Source of the DNA: Clostridia bacterium
GTDB taxonomy: Bacteria > Bacillota > Clostridia > Saccharofermentanales > Saccharofermentanaceae
Length of the DNA stretch: 64,000 bases
Direction: 5' to 3'
Assembly: GCA_024403775.1 (NCBI GenBank)
Contig: JAKSRE010000003.1
Location: forward strand, 62,001-126,000
In this document: positions 34,394-43,807 of the stretch, one piece after another
Numbering within the stretch: the first letter of the stretch is position 1
Layout: each line of letters begins with the position of its first letter
Notes under the pieces: model-generated
The model's database searches: none
What the model saw: only the letters and a program-made list of their open reading frames with translations
What the model was told of the DNA's origin: nothing
Made by a program: the position numbers and the translations under genes

Positions 34394-35140
34394 TTATATT
34401 TCAAATGTTTTATTATCTTCTGCAATTATATAATTCCAGTCAGGCAAATTAAAGCATTCTTCATTATACTTTTCGATAGAATAATGAGGAATTATATGCC
34501 CAAGTATAGTCTTTTTTACATTATTCTCTTTGGCAAAATGGTAACATTCAGAAGGAGTCAGATGTGCCTTCTGAGGTTTATTTAAATAATCAAGTTCTCC
34601 GCAGTCCATAATTGCAAGATCTGCATTTTTAAAGAGTTCATCTGTATTTTTTGTATTGGCATTCATATCGCCAGTATAAACTATAATTTTCCCTTCGCAT
34701 TCAATTCTTGAAGCATAGCATTCAGCAGGATGACAGGTAACAAAAAACTTAAAATAAATCCCTTCGAAAGTGTATTCCAGATTATCCTTAAGATTAATAG
34801 AAGTAAATCTGTCAGACTCTCTTATTGCTTTATCGGATGAATTATTAAATGGGAAAATAATTGGAATTGGCTTAACATCAATTCCAGACTTTTGTCTCAT
34901 ACCAAATGAATAACTCATTGGAAGTAAATCAGAATAATGATCAAAATGTAGATGAGACAGAACAATTAAATCAATATCTTCAATATCAATATGTTTTTGC
35001 AAATTAACAAGTGATCCTGGTCCAAGATCAAACAATATATTTTTGCCATTAACCTTAAGAAGATATGATGAGCATGCTCTTTTGTCAGATGGATATCCAC
35101 CAGAACAACCATTAATAATAAGTTCCATAACTTTTGTCAC
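34394..35140 (-). CDS. Metallo-beta-lactamase-fold hydrolase (RNase Z-like)
   Basis: A 248-residue MBL-fold protein. The zinc motif HxHxDH is HLHFDH (about residues 63-68); further ligands are His in TCHPAE, Asp in YTGDMN and His in LGHIIPHYS. The overall length and the ending resemble the RNase Z/phosphodiesterase-like branch, but the long arm of true RNase Z is not evident. It could act on a cyclic nucleotide or other phosphodiester. Cytoplasmic. It sits four bases after the flavoprotein gene and is part of the same operon. Confidence 0.8.
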   Translation of the reverse strand: MTKVMELIINGCSGGYPSDKRACSSYLLKVNGKNILFDLGPGSLVNLQKHIDIEDIDLIVLSHLHFDHYSDLLPMSYSFGMRQKSGIDVKPIPIIFPFNNSSDKAIRESDRFTSINLKDNLEYTFEGIYFKFFVTCHPAECYASRIECEGKIIVYTGDMNANTKNTDELFKNADLAIMDCGELDYLNKPQKAHLTPSECYHFAKENNVKKTILGHIIPHYSIEKYNEECFNLPDWNYIIAEDNKTFEI

Positions 35141-35143
35141 CTC

Positions 35144-36775
35144 TTAACTATTTAACTTCTCGCACAATTTAAGTGCAGTTTTTATACCATCTATTGCTGA
35201 CGACATAATACCGCCTGCATAACCAGCACCTTCTCCAGAAGGATAGATTCCATTAATATTTACGCACATTCTGGAATCACTATCTCGTAAAATTCGAACT
35301 GGTGAAGAACTTCTTGCTTCAACAGCAGTTAATACAGCATCATCAGAATTAAATCCATTAATTCTATTACCCATTTTATCAATTCCATCAATTAAAGTAT
35401 TGACGATATAATCAGGGAAAATCTCCTTAAAGTCAGAAGATGTAGTTCCTGGTAAAAATGAAGGCTGAATTCTATCAGGCTTAACATCTGGATTATTCTC
35501 TTTAAGTCCCTTATAAGTCATAATTGGAGCCATACCATTAGATCCAGCAGCCACAAATGCTTTATGCTCTAGCTCTTCCTGAAACTTGATTCCAGACAAA
35601 GGTTCTTTGCCATAATCATTTTCATCAACAGGAACAAGTAGTGCTGAATTAGAATTAACAAGATTACGTGCCCTGTAACTCATGCCATTGGTACAAATAG
35701 ATTTATCATCTGAAGCAGAAGATACAACCTCTCCACCTGGGCACATACAGAAAGTATAAAGTTTCTTACCAGTATCAGTATCTACAGCAAGCTTATAGTT
35801 GGCACTGGATAACAGGTCATAATCAAAAGTATCAAAACCATACTGACTTACGTCAATATCTTTTCTTAAGTGCTCAATTCTAACTCCTACAGCGAAAGGC
35901 TTATTCTCAAGTACGAGATTATGACTAAATAACATACGAATAGTATCCCTGCTGCTATGACCAAGAGCAAGAATTATATTTTGAGTATCAATTTCTTCTT
36001 TTGTGTTAGCAGAAAGATCTAATAAAGTAACTTTACTTATTGAATTATCCTTGATATCAATATCAGTCAAAAGAGTATTAAAACGAACCTCAGCCCCAAG
36101 TTTAATAATCTCCTGTCTCATATTAACTATAACTTTCTGGAGAATATCAGTACCTATATGAGGATTACTATCATAAATAATATCTTCAGGCGCACCAAAC
36201 TTAACAAAAGTTCTCAAGATAAACTCTTTATATTCGGATGATACACCTGAAAAGAGTTTTCCATCAGAGAATGTTCCAGCTCCTCCCTCACCAAACTGAA
36301 TATTGGAGTTTGGCTTAATAGTGCCCTTAGCTCTGGTAACCTCAATATCTTTTACACGATCTTCAATACAGGAACCACGGTCAATTAGTAAAGGCTTAAA
36401 ACCATTTGAAGCTAGGATATATGCAGCAAATAAACCACAAGGACCCATACCGACAATAATAGGACGACTTATATTGCTTCTGCCATCATATAAATGCATA
36501 ATCTCATCTAATTCATTTATATGCTTAAGAAAAGACTTTTTACTAATCAGATTAAAGCGATAAGTAATTTTAATGTCAGGCTTATGTCTGGCATCAATTG
36601 ATTTGCGCTTAATATCAATTATAAAAGCATCGGAATTATAGCTTTTAATATCGCTTAAAGCTTCCCTATTACGATATTTCTTAGAACATTTTTTAATGAG
36701 AGCAGATTCTAAAGAATTAAAATCTTTAATGCTTTTATATTCGGAGGCATTAAAACTTATTTCATAATCTATCAT
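35144..36775 (-). CDS. FAD-dependent oxidoreductase (COG2509 type)
   Basis: A 543-residue flavoprotein. A first ferredoxin-like part of about 85 residues precedes the dinucleotide-binding motif VGMGPCGLFAAYILASNG and the second strand FKPLLIDRG. GEGGAGTFSDGKL and TFCMCPGGEVV are hallmarks of this family of uncharacterised dehydrogenases, and GAGYAGGIMSSAIDG lies near the C terminus. ATG 36775 has an AAGAGGT site; the longer frame to 36865 lies inside the upstream gene. It overlaps that gene by 14 bases. Substrate unknown. Confidence 0.85.
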   Translation of the reverse strand: MIDYEISFNASEYKSIKDFNSLESALIKKCSKKYRNREALSDIKSYNSDAFIIDIKRKSIDARHKPDIKITYRFNLISKKSFLKHINELDEIMHLYDGRSNISRPIIVGMGPCGLFAAYILASNGFKPLLIDRGSCIEDRVKDIEVTRAKGTIKPNSNIQFGEGGAGTFSDGKLFSGVSSEYKEFILRTFVKFGAPEDIIYDSNPHIGTDILQKVIVNMRQEIIKLGAEVRFNTLLTDIDIKDNSISKVTLLDLSANTKEEIDTQNIILALGHSSRDTIRMLFSHNLVLENKPFAVGVRIEHLRKDIDVSQYGFDTFDYDLLSSANYKLAVDTDTGKKLYTFCMCPGGEVVSSASDDKSICTNGMSYRARNLVNSNSALLVPVDENDYGKEPLSGIKFQEELEHKAFVAAGSNGMAPIMTYKGLKENNPDVKPDRIQPSFLPGTTSSDFKEIFPDYIVNTLIDGIDKMGNRINGFNSDDAVLTAVEARSSSPVRILRDSDSRMCVNINGIYPSGEGAGYAGGIMSSAIDGIKTALKLCEKLNS

Positions 36776-38054
36776 AAATACCTCTTGCCGCCTGAACTGC
36801 AGATGACCAGGCCCACTGTAAATTATATCCACCACAAGGACCATCAACATTGACAGCCTCTCCAATGATAAATATATTCTCTTTACCCTTTAGTTCCATA
36901 TTATTTGTAAGACTTTGTAATTTTATGCCACCACTAGTTACCTGCGCATTATCAAATCCTAAAGATGAACTAATTCTAAATTTCACTTTTTTTAAAAGAG
37001 TAAATATACGTCGAATATCAGATTCATTTAAATCACTCAGATTAAAGTCCAGATACTTTTTTAACTCAGACTCGTCCAAAATCGATTCAACTATCTCTGG
37101 AAGTAAAATTCCCTGAAGAGAATCTGACAACTTTAGGCTTCCTAATGAGTTATTCTTTATTTTTAATACCCAGTCAATTGCCTCTTCTAAAGATAAATCT
37201 GGTAACAAATCACACTCTAATGAAGGATACCTGTTATTTTCTTCAAAGTATCGGTTAATGATACCTGATAACTGCATAACAAGAATTCCAGATATCCCAT
37301 AATCTGTAAAAAGAATTTCGCCTTTCTCGCAAGAAATAATGCCTTTTTTGTCACTCAAAAGCAATGAAGCAGAAGTTCTGGTGCCTGAAATCTTACCAGG
37401 AAACATATTCTTTGTATTTAGCTGAACAAGAGAAGGCAGTAATTTTACCAAATCACTTTTATCAACAAAACCTCGTAATAGAGAAAAAGACTTGCCATCA
37501 GAACCAGTCTTTGGATAAGAAGCTCCACCAAAAGCAAAAACAACATATTTAGCGTAGATACTAAACTTATCAGACGACTTAAGTAAATAGATATCTTTAT
37601 CTTCTGATTTACTTACACTGGTAACTTTCGTATCCAAAATTAAATCAGCACCAAGAGTTTTCACATGATTAACAAGACCATTATTGACTGTAATTGCTTT
37701 TAAAGTCATTGGGTAAATAAGACTTCCCTTATTTACCGTCATAATACCAAGTTCATTTCTAAGATAGTTAATCGTATCTTCAGGAGTAAATGAATTCAAA
37801 ATCATACTTAGTTTGTCAAAATCATCAGTATTATAACTAGAAGAATCAATATCAAGATTAGTTACATTACAACGGCCGTTACCAGTCATTAGAAGTTTCT
37901 TACCTGGGGCATTATTTGAATCAATAATTGCAATACTTGGTATTTTATTTGATGAAGCTTTAATTTGAGATAGCAAAAAGGAGGTAAACCAAAGAGCCGA
38001 AGCTCCACCTCCTATAACTGCTATATCATAATAATCATTCATCAGTTCATTCAT
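36762..38054 (-). CDS. HI0933/BaiN-type flavoprotein
   Basis: NAD(P)/FAD-dependent oxidoreductase of the HI0933-like family (members include the bile-acid enzyme BaiN and YhiN). The Rossmann motif DIAVIGGGASALW is at the N terminus; PGKKLLMTGNGRCNVTNLD and the C-terminal GEAVNVDGPCGGYNLQWAWSSA are family signatures. ATG 38054 lies four bases after the CYTH stop and was chosen for coupling; ATG 38042 would leave the usual short leader before the motif and is equally possible. The next flavoprotein overlaps its end. The physiological substrate is unknown. Confidence 0.87.
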   Translation of the reverse strand: MNELMNDYYDIAVIGGGASALWFTSFLLSQIKASSNKIPSIAIIDSNNAPGKKLLMTGNGRCNVTNLDIDSSSYNTDDFDKLSMILNSFTPEDTINYLRNELGIMTVNKGSLIYPMTLKAITVNNGLVNHVKTLGADLILDTKVTSVSKSEDKDIYLLKSSDKFSIYAKYVVFAFGGASYPKTGSDGKSFSLLRGFVDKSDLVKLLPSLVQLNTKNMFPGKISGTRTSASLLLSDKKGIISCEKGEILFTDYGISGILVMQLSGIINRYFEENNRYPSLECDLLPDLSLEEAIDWVLKIKNNSLGSLKLSDSLQGILLPEIVESILDESELKKYLDFNLSDLNESDIRRIFTLLKKVKFRISSSLGFDNAQVTSGGIKLQSLTNNMELKGKENIFIIGEAVNVDGPCGGYNLQWAWSSAVQAARGIYDRL

Positions 38055-38058
38055 ATAA

Positions 38059-38724
38059 TTAATCTTCAAATCCCATTAGTAAAAGGCATTTTTTGAATTT
38101 ACTTTCGTTAGATGGTCTTAAATCAGATTTACTAACAATAAAATCTGACAATTCTTTTAAATCATTCACATCGCCTGATATCAATTCCATTTCAAGCTCA
38201 CAAATCGGAGTGCTTTTACCGTCAGCAATAGCTTTTCCAATATCAAAGCAAGCTTCCATGATGCTATCACCGTATCCAAACAGATATGTAGATCTCTCGA
38301 CCTCTGTACTACATATTTTGGTAAGAGAATCAACATCAATATTGTTAAAATGATCTTTTAATATCTCTACTGGATCAGATGAATCAGCTACATGCTCAAC
38401 AGAATAAATAAAATGCTCAAGATCAAACTTTTCAGAATCTGCATCAACATTCCATTCGTATCTTTGATAGAGACCATTATCAGCATTACTACCAAGCTTA
38501 ACCGTATGCTCATACTTCTTCTCACCGTCAATAGAATACAGACGGGACCTTACAGTGCAATGATTAACTCTTAGCTTAAAATCAGGAGTATCAAAATAAC
38601 TATTAATGAGCATAGCTACAGAGCGTGGCTTTTTATCCATGCTATATTCTTTAAACCAGTCAGCATCAATAATCTCAAAAAGTTTTTCTTTAGAATCAAT
38701 AGCCAGTTTAATTTCAGTTTCCAC
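38059..38724 (-). CDS. CYTH-domain protein
   Basis: A 221-residue triphosphate-tunnel enzyme of the CYTH family (adenylate cyclase CyaB/thiamine triphosphatase type). It begins with the signature ExExK as VETEIKL and continues with RSRL, KYEHTVKL, YERxE-like RYEWNV and CELEMELISG. Members cleave triphosphates such as inorganic triphosphate or ThTP. The best start is GTG 38724, six bases after GGGAG; a TTG at 38745 would add seven residues and lacks a site. It lies 17 bases after the upstream gene. Confidence 0.82.
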   Translation of the reverse strand: METEIKLAIDSKEKLFEIIDADWFKEYSMDKKPRSVAMLINSYFDTPDFKLRVNHCTVRSRLYSIDGEKKYEHTVKLGSNADNGLYQRYEWNVDADSEKFDLEHFIYSVEHVADSSDPVEILKDHFNNIDVDSLTKICSTEVERSTYLFGYGDSIMEACFDIGKAIADGKSTPICELEMELISGDVNDLKELSDFIVSKSDLRPSNESKFKKCLLLMGFED

Positions 38725-38741
38725 TTTAATCTCCCAAATAA

Positions 38742-39917
38742 TCAATAATTGATGGTATGTACACCATTTGTTGATACAACAACAATTCTGTTCTTACCAA
38801 TAATTCCTAATCTAATAACCTCCTGATCAACTTCAGAATCAGAAAGAATTCTTCCATCAGCATCAAAGATAAAAATACGCTTATCTACACTAACCACAAA
38901 ACAATCATCACTAGTATTAAACGCATATATTGTACGACCTAAATCAGAATCATAAACAGAAGAATTATCAGGCTTAAGTATTTTAAGCTTATTTAACTGA
39001 GCAACTCCATCAGAATAAATAACAAATAATCTGTTACCAACAGTAGTATTATAATTTATAACCGCATTATCAAGTGTTGTCTTGGAAATATTACCACTTG
39101 GATCAACAACATAATAACAATCTGTGCTAAAAGCATACAAATTACTATCATTCGTAAATGTCAAAGACATAACAATAACATTCTCGTCCAAATCATATTC
39201 AGCAAAATTTTCAGCCTCATACTTATCGTTATTGTACAAAATTTTAACTAGCTTTATTGATGACTCTACAGTTGCACCACTAGTATCAACAACTGAAATA
39301 GCAAGACGATCTGAATTATCGCTAAAACAAAGAGATATTGGATAGCCCGAATCATAAGAAATCCACTGTCCAAAAACTTTGCCAGTGTTATCATAAACCA
39401 CTACCTGACCATAAGCATCTTTCTTATCAACAATTACAGCACATAAACCACTTGATGAGATTGCGATAGATTTAACCTTATCTTCAGTAGCAATATTTAA
39501 TATTCTTCCTTCTTTTGAATATACAGAAAATGAATAACCATTAATATCAAGTACAGCAGCATAGCCATTCTGAACTACACAAAACGGATTCTGATATTCA
39601 ACTGTATATGAAAAGACCTCATTACCTGACAAAGTAAGATATGCAATTCGATCAGAAGTAACTTTCAATACGCCCTCGTCAAAAGGATATAACTTCTGAG
39701 CTTCCGCATAATCACATTCAAAACCACCCTGCGCTGATAATTTAATAATCGTATCAGCACCCTGAGCAGCTTTCTCATTCTTTGAAGCAAAATAAAGAAG
39801 AATGCCATTAGCAATTAACAGCAATACAAATACACCAAGAAAAACCAAAAGTTTTAAACTTGGTTTTCTTCTAACTATATGTTTATTCGTGTCTTTGTTA
39901 CTAATATTTTCTTCCAT
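38742..39917 (-). CDS. Membrane-anchored beta-propeller-like protein (DUF5711 type)
   Basis: A 391-residue protein with a short cytoplasmic basic start, one membrane helix (about residues 22-44, KLLVFLGVFVLLLIANGILL) and an extracellular domain of repeated short beta strands (RIAYLTLSGNEVFSY, AAVLDINGYSFSVYSKEGR and similar), about one repeat per 40 residues, like a WD40/PQQ propeller. This fits the DUF5711 family; no catalytic site is seen. It follows the DUF4340 gene after 58 bases and probably works outside the membrane with the exporter module. Confidence 0.7.
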   Translation of the reverse strand: MEENISNKDTNKHIVRRKPSLKLLVFLGVFVLLLIANGILLYFASKNEKAAQGADTIIKLSAQGGFECDYAEAQKLYPFDEGVLKVTSDRIAYLTLSGNEVFSYTVEYQNPFCVVQNGYAAVLDINGYSFSVYSKEGRILNIATEDKVKSIAISSSGLCAVIVDKKDAYGQVVVYDNTGKVFGQWISYDSGYPISLCFSDNSDRLAISVVDTSGATVESSIKLVKILYNNDKYEAENFAEYDLDENVIVMSLTFTNDSNLYAFSTDCYYVVDPSGNISKTTLDNAVINYNTTVGNRLFVIYSDGVAQLNKLKILKPDNSSVYDSDLGRTIYAFNTSDDCFVVSVDKRIFIFDADGRILSDSEVDQEVIRLGIIGKNRIVVVSTNGVHTINY

Positions 39918-39975
39918 ATAAATCCAAAAAACAAATTCTATACATTTATTTTACCACAATCAGAAAAAACAATTA

Positions 39976-41457
39976 CTATTCCTCTGAAGCTGGAATATCA
40001 TAAATCTCATTAAGCTGGTTGTCTATAGCAACATTAAGAATATTATATGCTGGAATAATACCATATTTTGTTCCATCGAGATCAGCACCATTATCATAAG
40101 TAAACTCAGACTTCAATACATAGAAACCAGTATATTCACCATCTAAGAAAACATAGTATGTAAAATCATCACGTGAAACAAAATCATATACTTTCTGAGT
40201 GTAATTGTTATAGCAGAACTTAATATTAATATCAGAAACAAGTTCAGGCGTAACCTCAAGATCAATTCCATTTATTTTAATACAGGTCAATGTCTCGAAA
40301 AGCAAAGCTGCATAAGTTCTTCCTTCAGAAGTTTTAACCTTTGCACTACGTAAATCAATCTTTACGACAGCGTCTTCATCACCTATAGCTCTCTTTGTAT
40401 TAATTTCAAAATCAAAATTAACATCATCAGAAGTAAAAACAATTGATTTAATTACTGATGCATTAAAGTAATTAATATAATCAAAAAGAAGCATCATTGT
40501 AGGAGTTTCTAAGCCTTCAAATTGAAGTTCAGAAATACTAAAGTATCCCTCTGTAATATTAGTGTATCCATAGAAATATCCACCAATATTCTTCGAAAGG
40601 TATAATTCAAAAATCTCACCATCCATCATTGTAAAAAGGAAATGGAAAGTCGGATTATCTAACCCATAATTTTTGATTTCGTCATCACTCAGATTAATAA
40701 ACTTACTTACATCAAGTTCACCGGCATATTGAATGAGATTTCTAAATGTATCACTTCCCTCAATTGAGAAAGGTGAAATAATGTAATATGAAGGCTTTCC
40801 AGTATCCTCCATTTTACAAGTAGCAATAAGATTACAGTTATCTTCAGTATTACGTTCAAACTGAACTGTCTTAATATTATTGTAATCTACTCTGTATACA
40901 CAGCTATCAATAAAATCAATCGCTGTATTATCTGCATACATAATCTTACCAATCGCAACAGTATATACAGCAGGATTATCATCACACATAAAATATACAT
41001 ATGAACTGTCATTAGTCTCATTTCCCATATATACTTTATGTACCGAACCATCATTCTTGATAATCTCGATAGTATATAAAGGTGTTTCAAGTCCATATTC
41101 ATCCAGATTAGTCGGATTCTCAATAACAAGAGAATTAGCCTTAAAATCTGTCAAAATAGCTGCCCAGGTTGTAAATTTATCCTGTGAATAAGTCACTGTA
41201 TCAGATGAACCATCATCAACAATTGCCCAACTCAAACCAATATTTGGGTCATATGTAGTTTTAACAGAAAAATCTTCATCATTAGCTTTATGTACAGTTA
41301 TCTCTGATACTTCAGTTAAACTAACTTTAAATACCTCAAGATTAAGATTACTAGAAACATCTTCACCAGAAGGTCTGATTATAAGCCACAAAACAGTAGC
41401 AACTATTAGTAATACCAAGAAAACAAAAGGTATAATGAGATTTTTTAATGACTTCAT
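39976..41457 (-). CDS. DUF4340-domain membrane-anchored protein
   Basis: A 493-residue protein with an N-terminal membrane helix (about residues 7-28) and an extracytoplasmic region holding repeated DUF4340 units, visible as two similar stretches with LDEYGLETPLYTIEI (about residue 115) and IKNYGLDNPTFHFLF (about 262). DUF4340 proteins are regularly encoded beside GldG-like transport genes. No enzyme motif is present. It probably forms the outer part of the ABC complex encoded upstream. Function unknown. Confidence 0.8.
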   Translation of the reverse strand: MKSLKNLIIPFVFLVLLIVATVLWLIIRPSGEDVSSNLNLEVFKVSLTEVSEITVHKANDEDFSVKTTYDPNIGLSWAIVDDGSSDTVTYSQDKFTTWAAILTDFKANSLVIENPTNLDEYGLETPLYTIEIIKNDGSVHKVYMGNETNDSSYVYFMCDDNPAVYTVAIGKIMYADNTAIDFIDSCVYRVDYNNIKTVQFERNTEDNCNLIATCKMEDTGKPSYYIISPFSIEGSDTFRNLIQYAGELDVSKFINLSDDEIKNYGLDNPTFHFLFTMMDGEIFELYLSKNIGGYFYGYTNITEGYFSISELQFEGLETPTMMLLFDYINYFNASVIKSIVFTSDDVNFDFEINTKRAIGDEDAVVKIDLRSAKVKTSEGRTYAALLFETLTCIKINGIDLEVTPELVSDINIKFCYNNYTQKVYDFVSRDDFTYYVFLDGEYTGFYVLKSEFTYDNGADLDGTKYGIIPAYNILNVAIDNQLNEIYDIPASEE

Positions 41458-41472
41458 AAATACACCTACGAA

Positions 41473-42993
41473 TTAAAGATTCTTACGCTTGTTATAAACT
41501 ACAACTGCAGCAATAACAAAGCCTAATGGAAGAATCACAATATACAAGAAAGTGAAAAACGCTGTTGTTTTAGTAGTAGCCTTAGCAGCATCAATTGAAT
41601 AATCTGCAACAGGAATTGACTCAATATCAAGTCCGCCCTTCATACCAATGACATTCTTTACAAGGTTCTTAATAAACTGAGCATTATAATCATTTAGACC
41701 ATAAACTGAGAGATACATATCAGTCGTAAAATCAGTTGATCCAAAAACATAAACTTCAGGTGGAACAGTAACCCCAGTAAATGTTCCATGCATTGCTGCA
41801 TTATATTTAGAAGACTCTGGAGAAAGTACAGTTACGTTACCATTCTGGTCAAAACCAGAAACATTTGCATTATCAGAAGAAGTTAAAACAGTATCAACCT
41901 CAATATAAGAATGTGGATTATCAAATTTTCTTACTGGACGAACATAAGATGCTCTGAGTTTATTTGAATTTGTTAATCCAGAATAAGCATTTTCGATACT
42001 TACATAATTCTGATAGCCATTCATATCAAGCATATACTCAGCATCAGATTCAGTAATAACATATGAATCAAGATGCAAGTTAACTTCATGAAGAACATTA
42101 TTCAAATTAGTGAATTCAACATTTGGGCTGTAATAAAAATCAACAGCAACAAATAATTTACCACCATTATTTATGTACTCGATAAGTTTAACAGCAGCAT
42201 TTTCAGTGATATCCATATTAATACCAGAGATAAATAACATATCGCAGTCATCTGGAATAATAAAATCATTTGAAATTGGTAAATCTGCAGTGTCAATACA
42301 CAAAGAATTAAGCATAACATCAAGGTAAGCATGTCCATCCATGCCGTAACCTGTACTGTCAAGTCCTGTTAAGAAATATGCCTTACTATGATCTGGACTA
42401 GTTATGTTGTAAATCACATTTCCTAATGACACATTTACATTATTTGCAGTAGGAACAAACTCTCCTCTTGCCAAATAAGTTGAATCAAAAGAAAAACAAT
42501 AATTAGGATTTAACTCACTAATAATCCCTTCATAGCAAACATAATAAGAAAAAGCCGAATTATTAAAACTATAGATATTATTTGGATCTAATTCTTTAAT
42601 AATACCAGGATTAACCTTCTGATCGATATATTCAACTTTAACTCTGCCAGCAGCTTTAGATTCCAAATCGTCAAGAAGTGGAACAATATAACCGTATGGT
42701 GTATTTGCAGCCGCAATTGGCTTCTCGAAAAGCGCAACAATACGAATTTCAGAATCACCTGGCAAATTCTTAACATAATCAACAATAACAGGAGATACAG
42801 TATTCTGTTTTGTTGCAGACATATCCAATGTCAAAACTTTATCAAAAGCCAAATAAAGAAATACATTTAAAACAATCGCCAGTGTTATAAAAATAACAAT
42901 TGAGGCAACAGAAAAAGACTTAAGTGTTGAGAAACGTGAATCAACCACCTGCTTATTACTATTCTTTTCGTTTGTTTTACTATTTTTACTCAT
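41473..42993 (-). CDS. GldG-family ABC transporter substrate-binding/auxiliary protein
   Basis: A 506-residue membrane protein of the GldG/ABC_transp_aux family. One membrane helix near residues 30-52, an extracellular domain (about 60-470; FISGINMDITENAAVKLIEYINNGGKLFV is the conserved core), and a C-terminal helix (about 480-500). ATG 42993 has a GGCGGTGAG site; the longer frame begins inside the permease gene. It is one member of an ABC module with the genes on both sides. Its homologues serve gliding in Bacteroidetes, but Firmicute members do something else that is not known. Confidence 0.82.
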   Translation of the reverse strand: MSKNSKTNEKNSNKQVVDSRFSTLKSFSVASIVIFITLAIVLNVFLYLAFDKVLTLDMSATKQNTVSPVIVDYVKNLPGDSEIRIVALFEKPIAAANTPYGYIVPLLDDLESKAAGRVKVEYIDQKVNPGIIKELDPNNIYSFNNSAFSYYVCYEGIISELNPNYCFSFDSTYLARGEFVPTANNVNVSLGNVIYNITSPDHSKAYFLTGLDSTGYGMDGHAYLDVMLNSLCIDTADLPISNDFIIPDDCDMLFISGINMDITENAAVKLIEYINNGGKLFVAVDFYYSPNVEFTNLNNVLHEVNLHLDSYVITESDAEYMLDMNGYQNYVSIENAYSGLTNSNKLRASYVRPVRKFDNPHSYIEVDTVLTSSDNANVSGFDQNGNVTVLSPESSKYNAAMHGTFTGVTVPPEVYVFGSTDFTTDMYLSVYGLNDYNAQFIKNLVKNVIGMKGGLDIESIPVADYSIDAAKATTKTTAFFTFLYIVILPLGFVIAAVVVYNKRKNL

Positions 42994-43010
42994 ATTACTC
43001 ACCGCCTTAA

Positions 43011-43784
43011 TTACTTCTGTGTCCAACGCTTCTTCTCAAGAACGCGGAAAGTCAAAAATAAGAATACCAAAGTAACACTAAGGCAATAGATAAGAGCTGT
43101 TATAGAGAAAACACCAATATTAAAGCCATTTGTTTTTGAGAATGGATCAAACCAGCAGATACATTTATCTACCTTTACACAAATATTATAAATTGTCTCT
43201 GTAAACGAATTACCATTAGCTGCTGATAAAAAAGTAGCAAGAGTCGTTGAGAATAACTGGCTAATAGTATTAGTAAGCTGAATAAGAAGAATTACAACAA
43301 ATGTAAAACATGCTGCCAGAAGCTGATCATTAACAATAGATGATGTAAATACACCAATAGCAACGAACATAGCTGTCAAAATAAAATATACGATAATTGT
43401 TCCCCAAGTTCCAATGTCGATTACTCCGCCAAGCATTGAAGTTGTAATCATATGAAGGATAACATTGATAAACATAACACCAAAGAGTGCAAGAGCCGCA
43501 AGGAATTTACCAACAACGACACCTGCCAAAGACACTGGAGATGTATAATACAAAATCTCAGTTCCTCGTTTCTTATCTTCTGCAAAAAGTCCCATTGTAA
43601 TGATTGGAACTATAATCAAAAAGAATGAACGAATAGTATTAACTTCTGAAGAAATATCGATTTTCCCATCACCTAGCTGGATAATAAAAACAAATCCAGA
43701 CAAAACAGAGAAAATAGCAAGAGCTACATAACCTGTTGGGGATCTGAAAAATGACTGAAATTCTCTTTTAAATACTGCCCACAT
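43011..43784 (-). CDS. ABC-2 type permease (GldF-like)
   Basis: A 257-residue permease with six predicted membrane segments (about residues 17-36, 55-75, 95-120, 130-155, 165-190, 228-250). The opening VFKREFQSFFRSPTGYVALAIF is typical of ABC-2 exporters of the GldF/NosY group. It is encoded 23 bases after the ATPase gene and 17 before GldG. It would form the membrane channel of the module. Transported substrate unknown. Confidence 0.86.
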   Translation of the reverse strand: MWAVFKREFQSFFRSPTGYVALAIFSVLSGFVFIIQLGDGKIDISSEVNTIRSFFLIIVPIITMGLFAEDKKRGTEILYYTSPVSLAGVVVGKFLAALALFGVMFINVILHMITTSMLGGVIDIGTWGTIIVYFILTAMFVAIGVFTSSIVNDQLLAACFTFVVILLIQLTNTISQLFSTTLATFLSAANGNSFTETIYNICVKVDKCICWFDPFSKTNGFNIGVFSITALIYCLSVTLVFLFLTFRVLEKKRWTQK

Positions 43785-43807
43785 AAATAAAACTTACCTC
43801 CGCACGA

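Noticed and set aside
36776..36865. N-terminal extension of the COG2509-type flavoprotein
   Set aside because: The extra 30 residues lie inside the upstream gene and lack a ribosome site, while ATG 36775 has AAGAGGT at good spacing.
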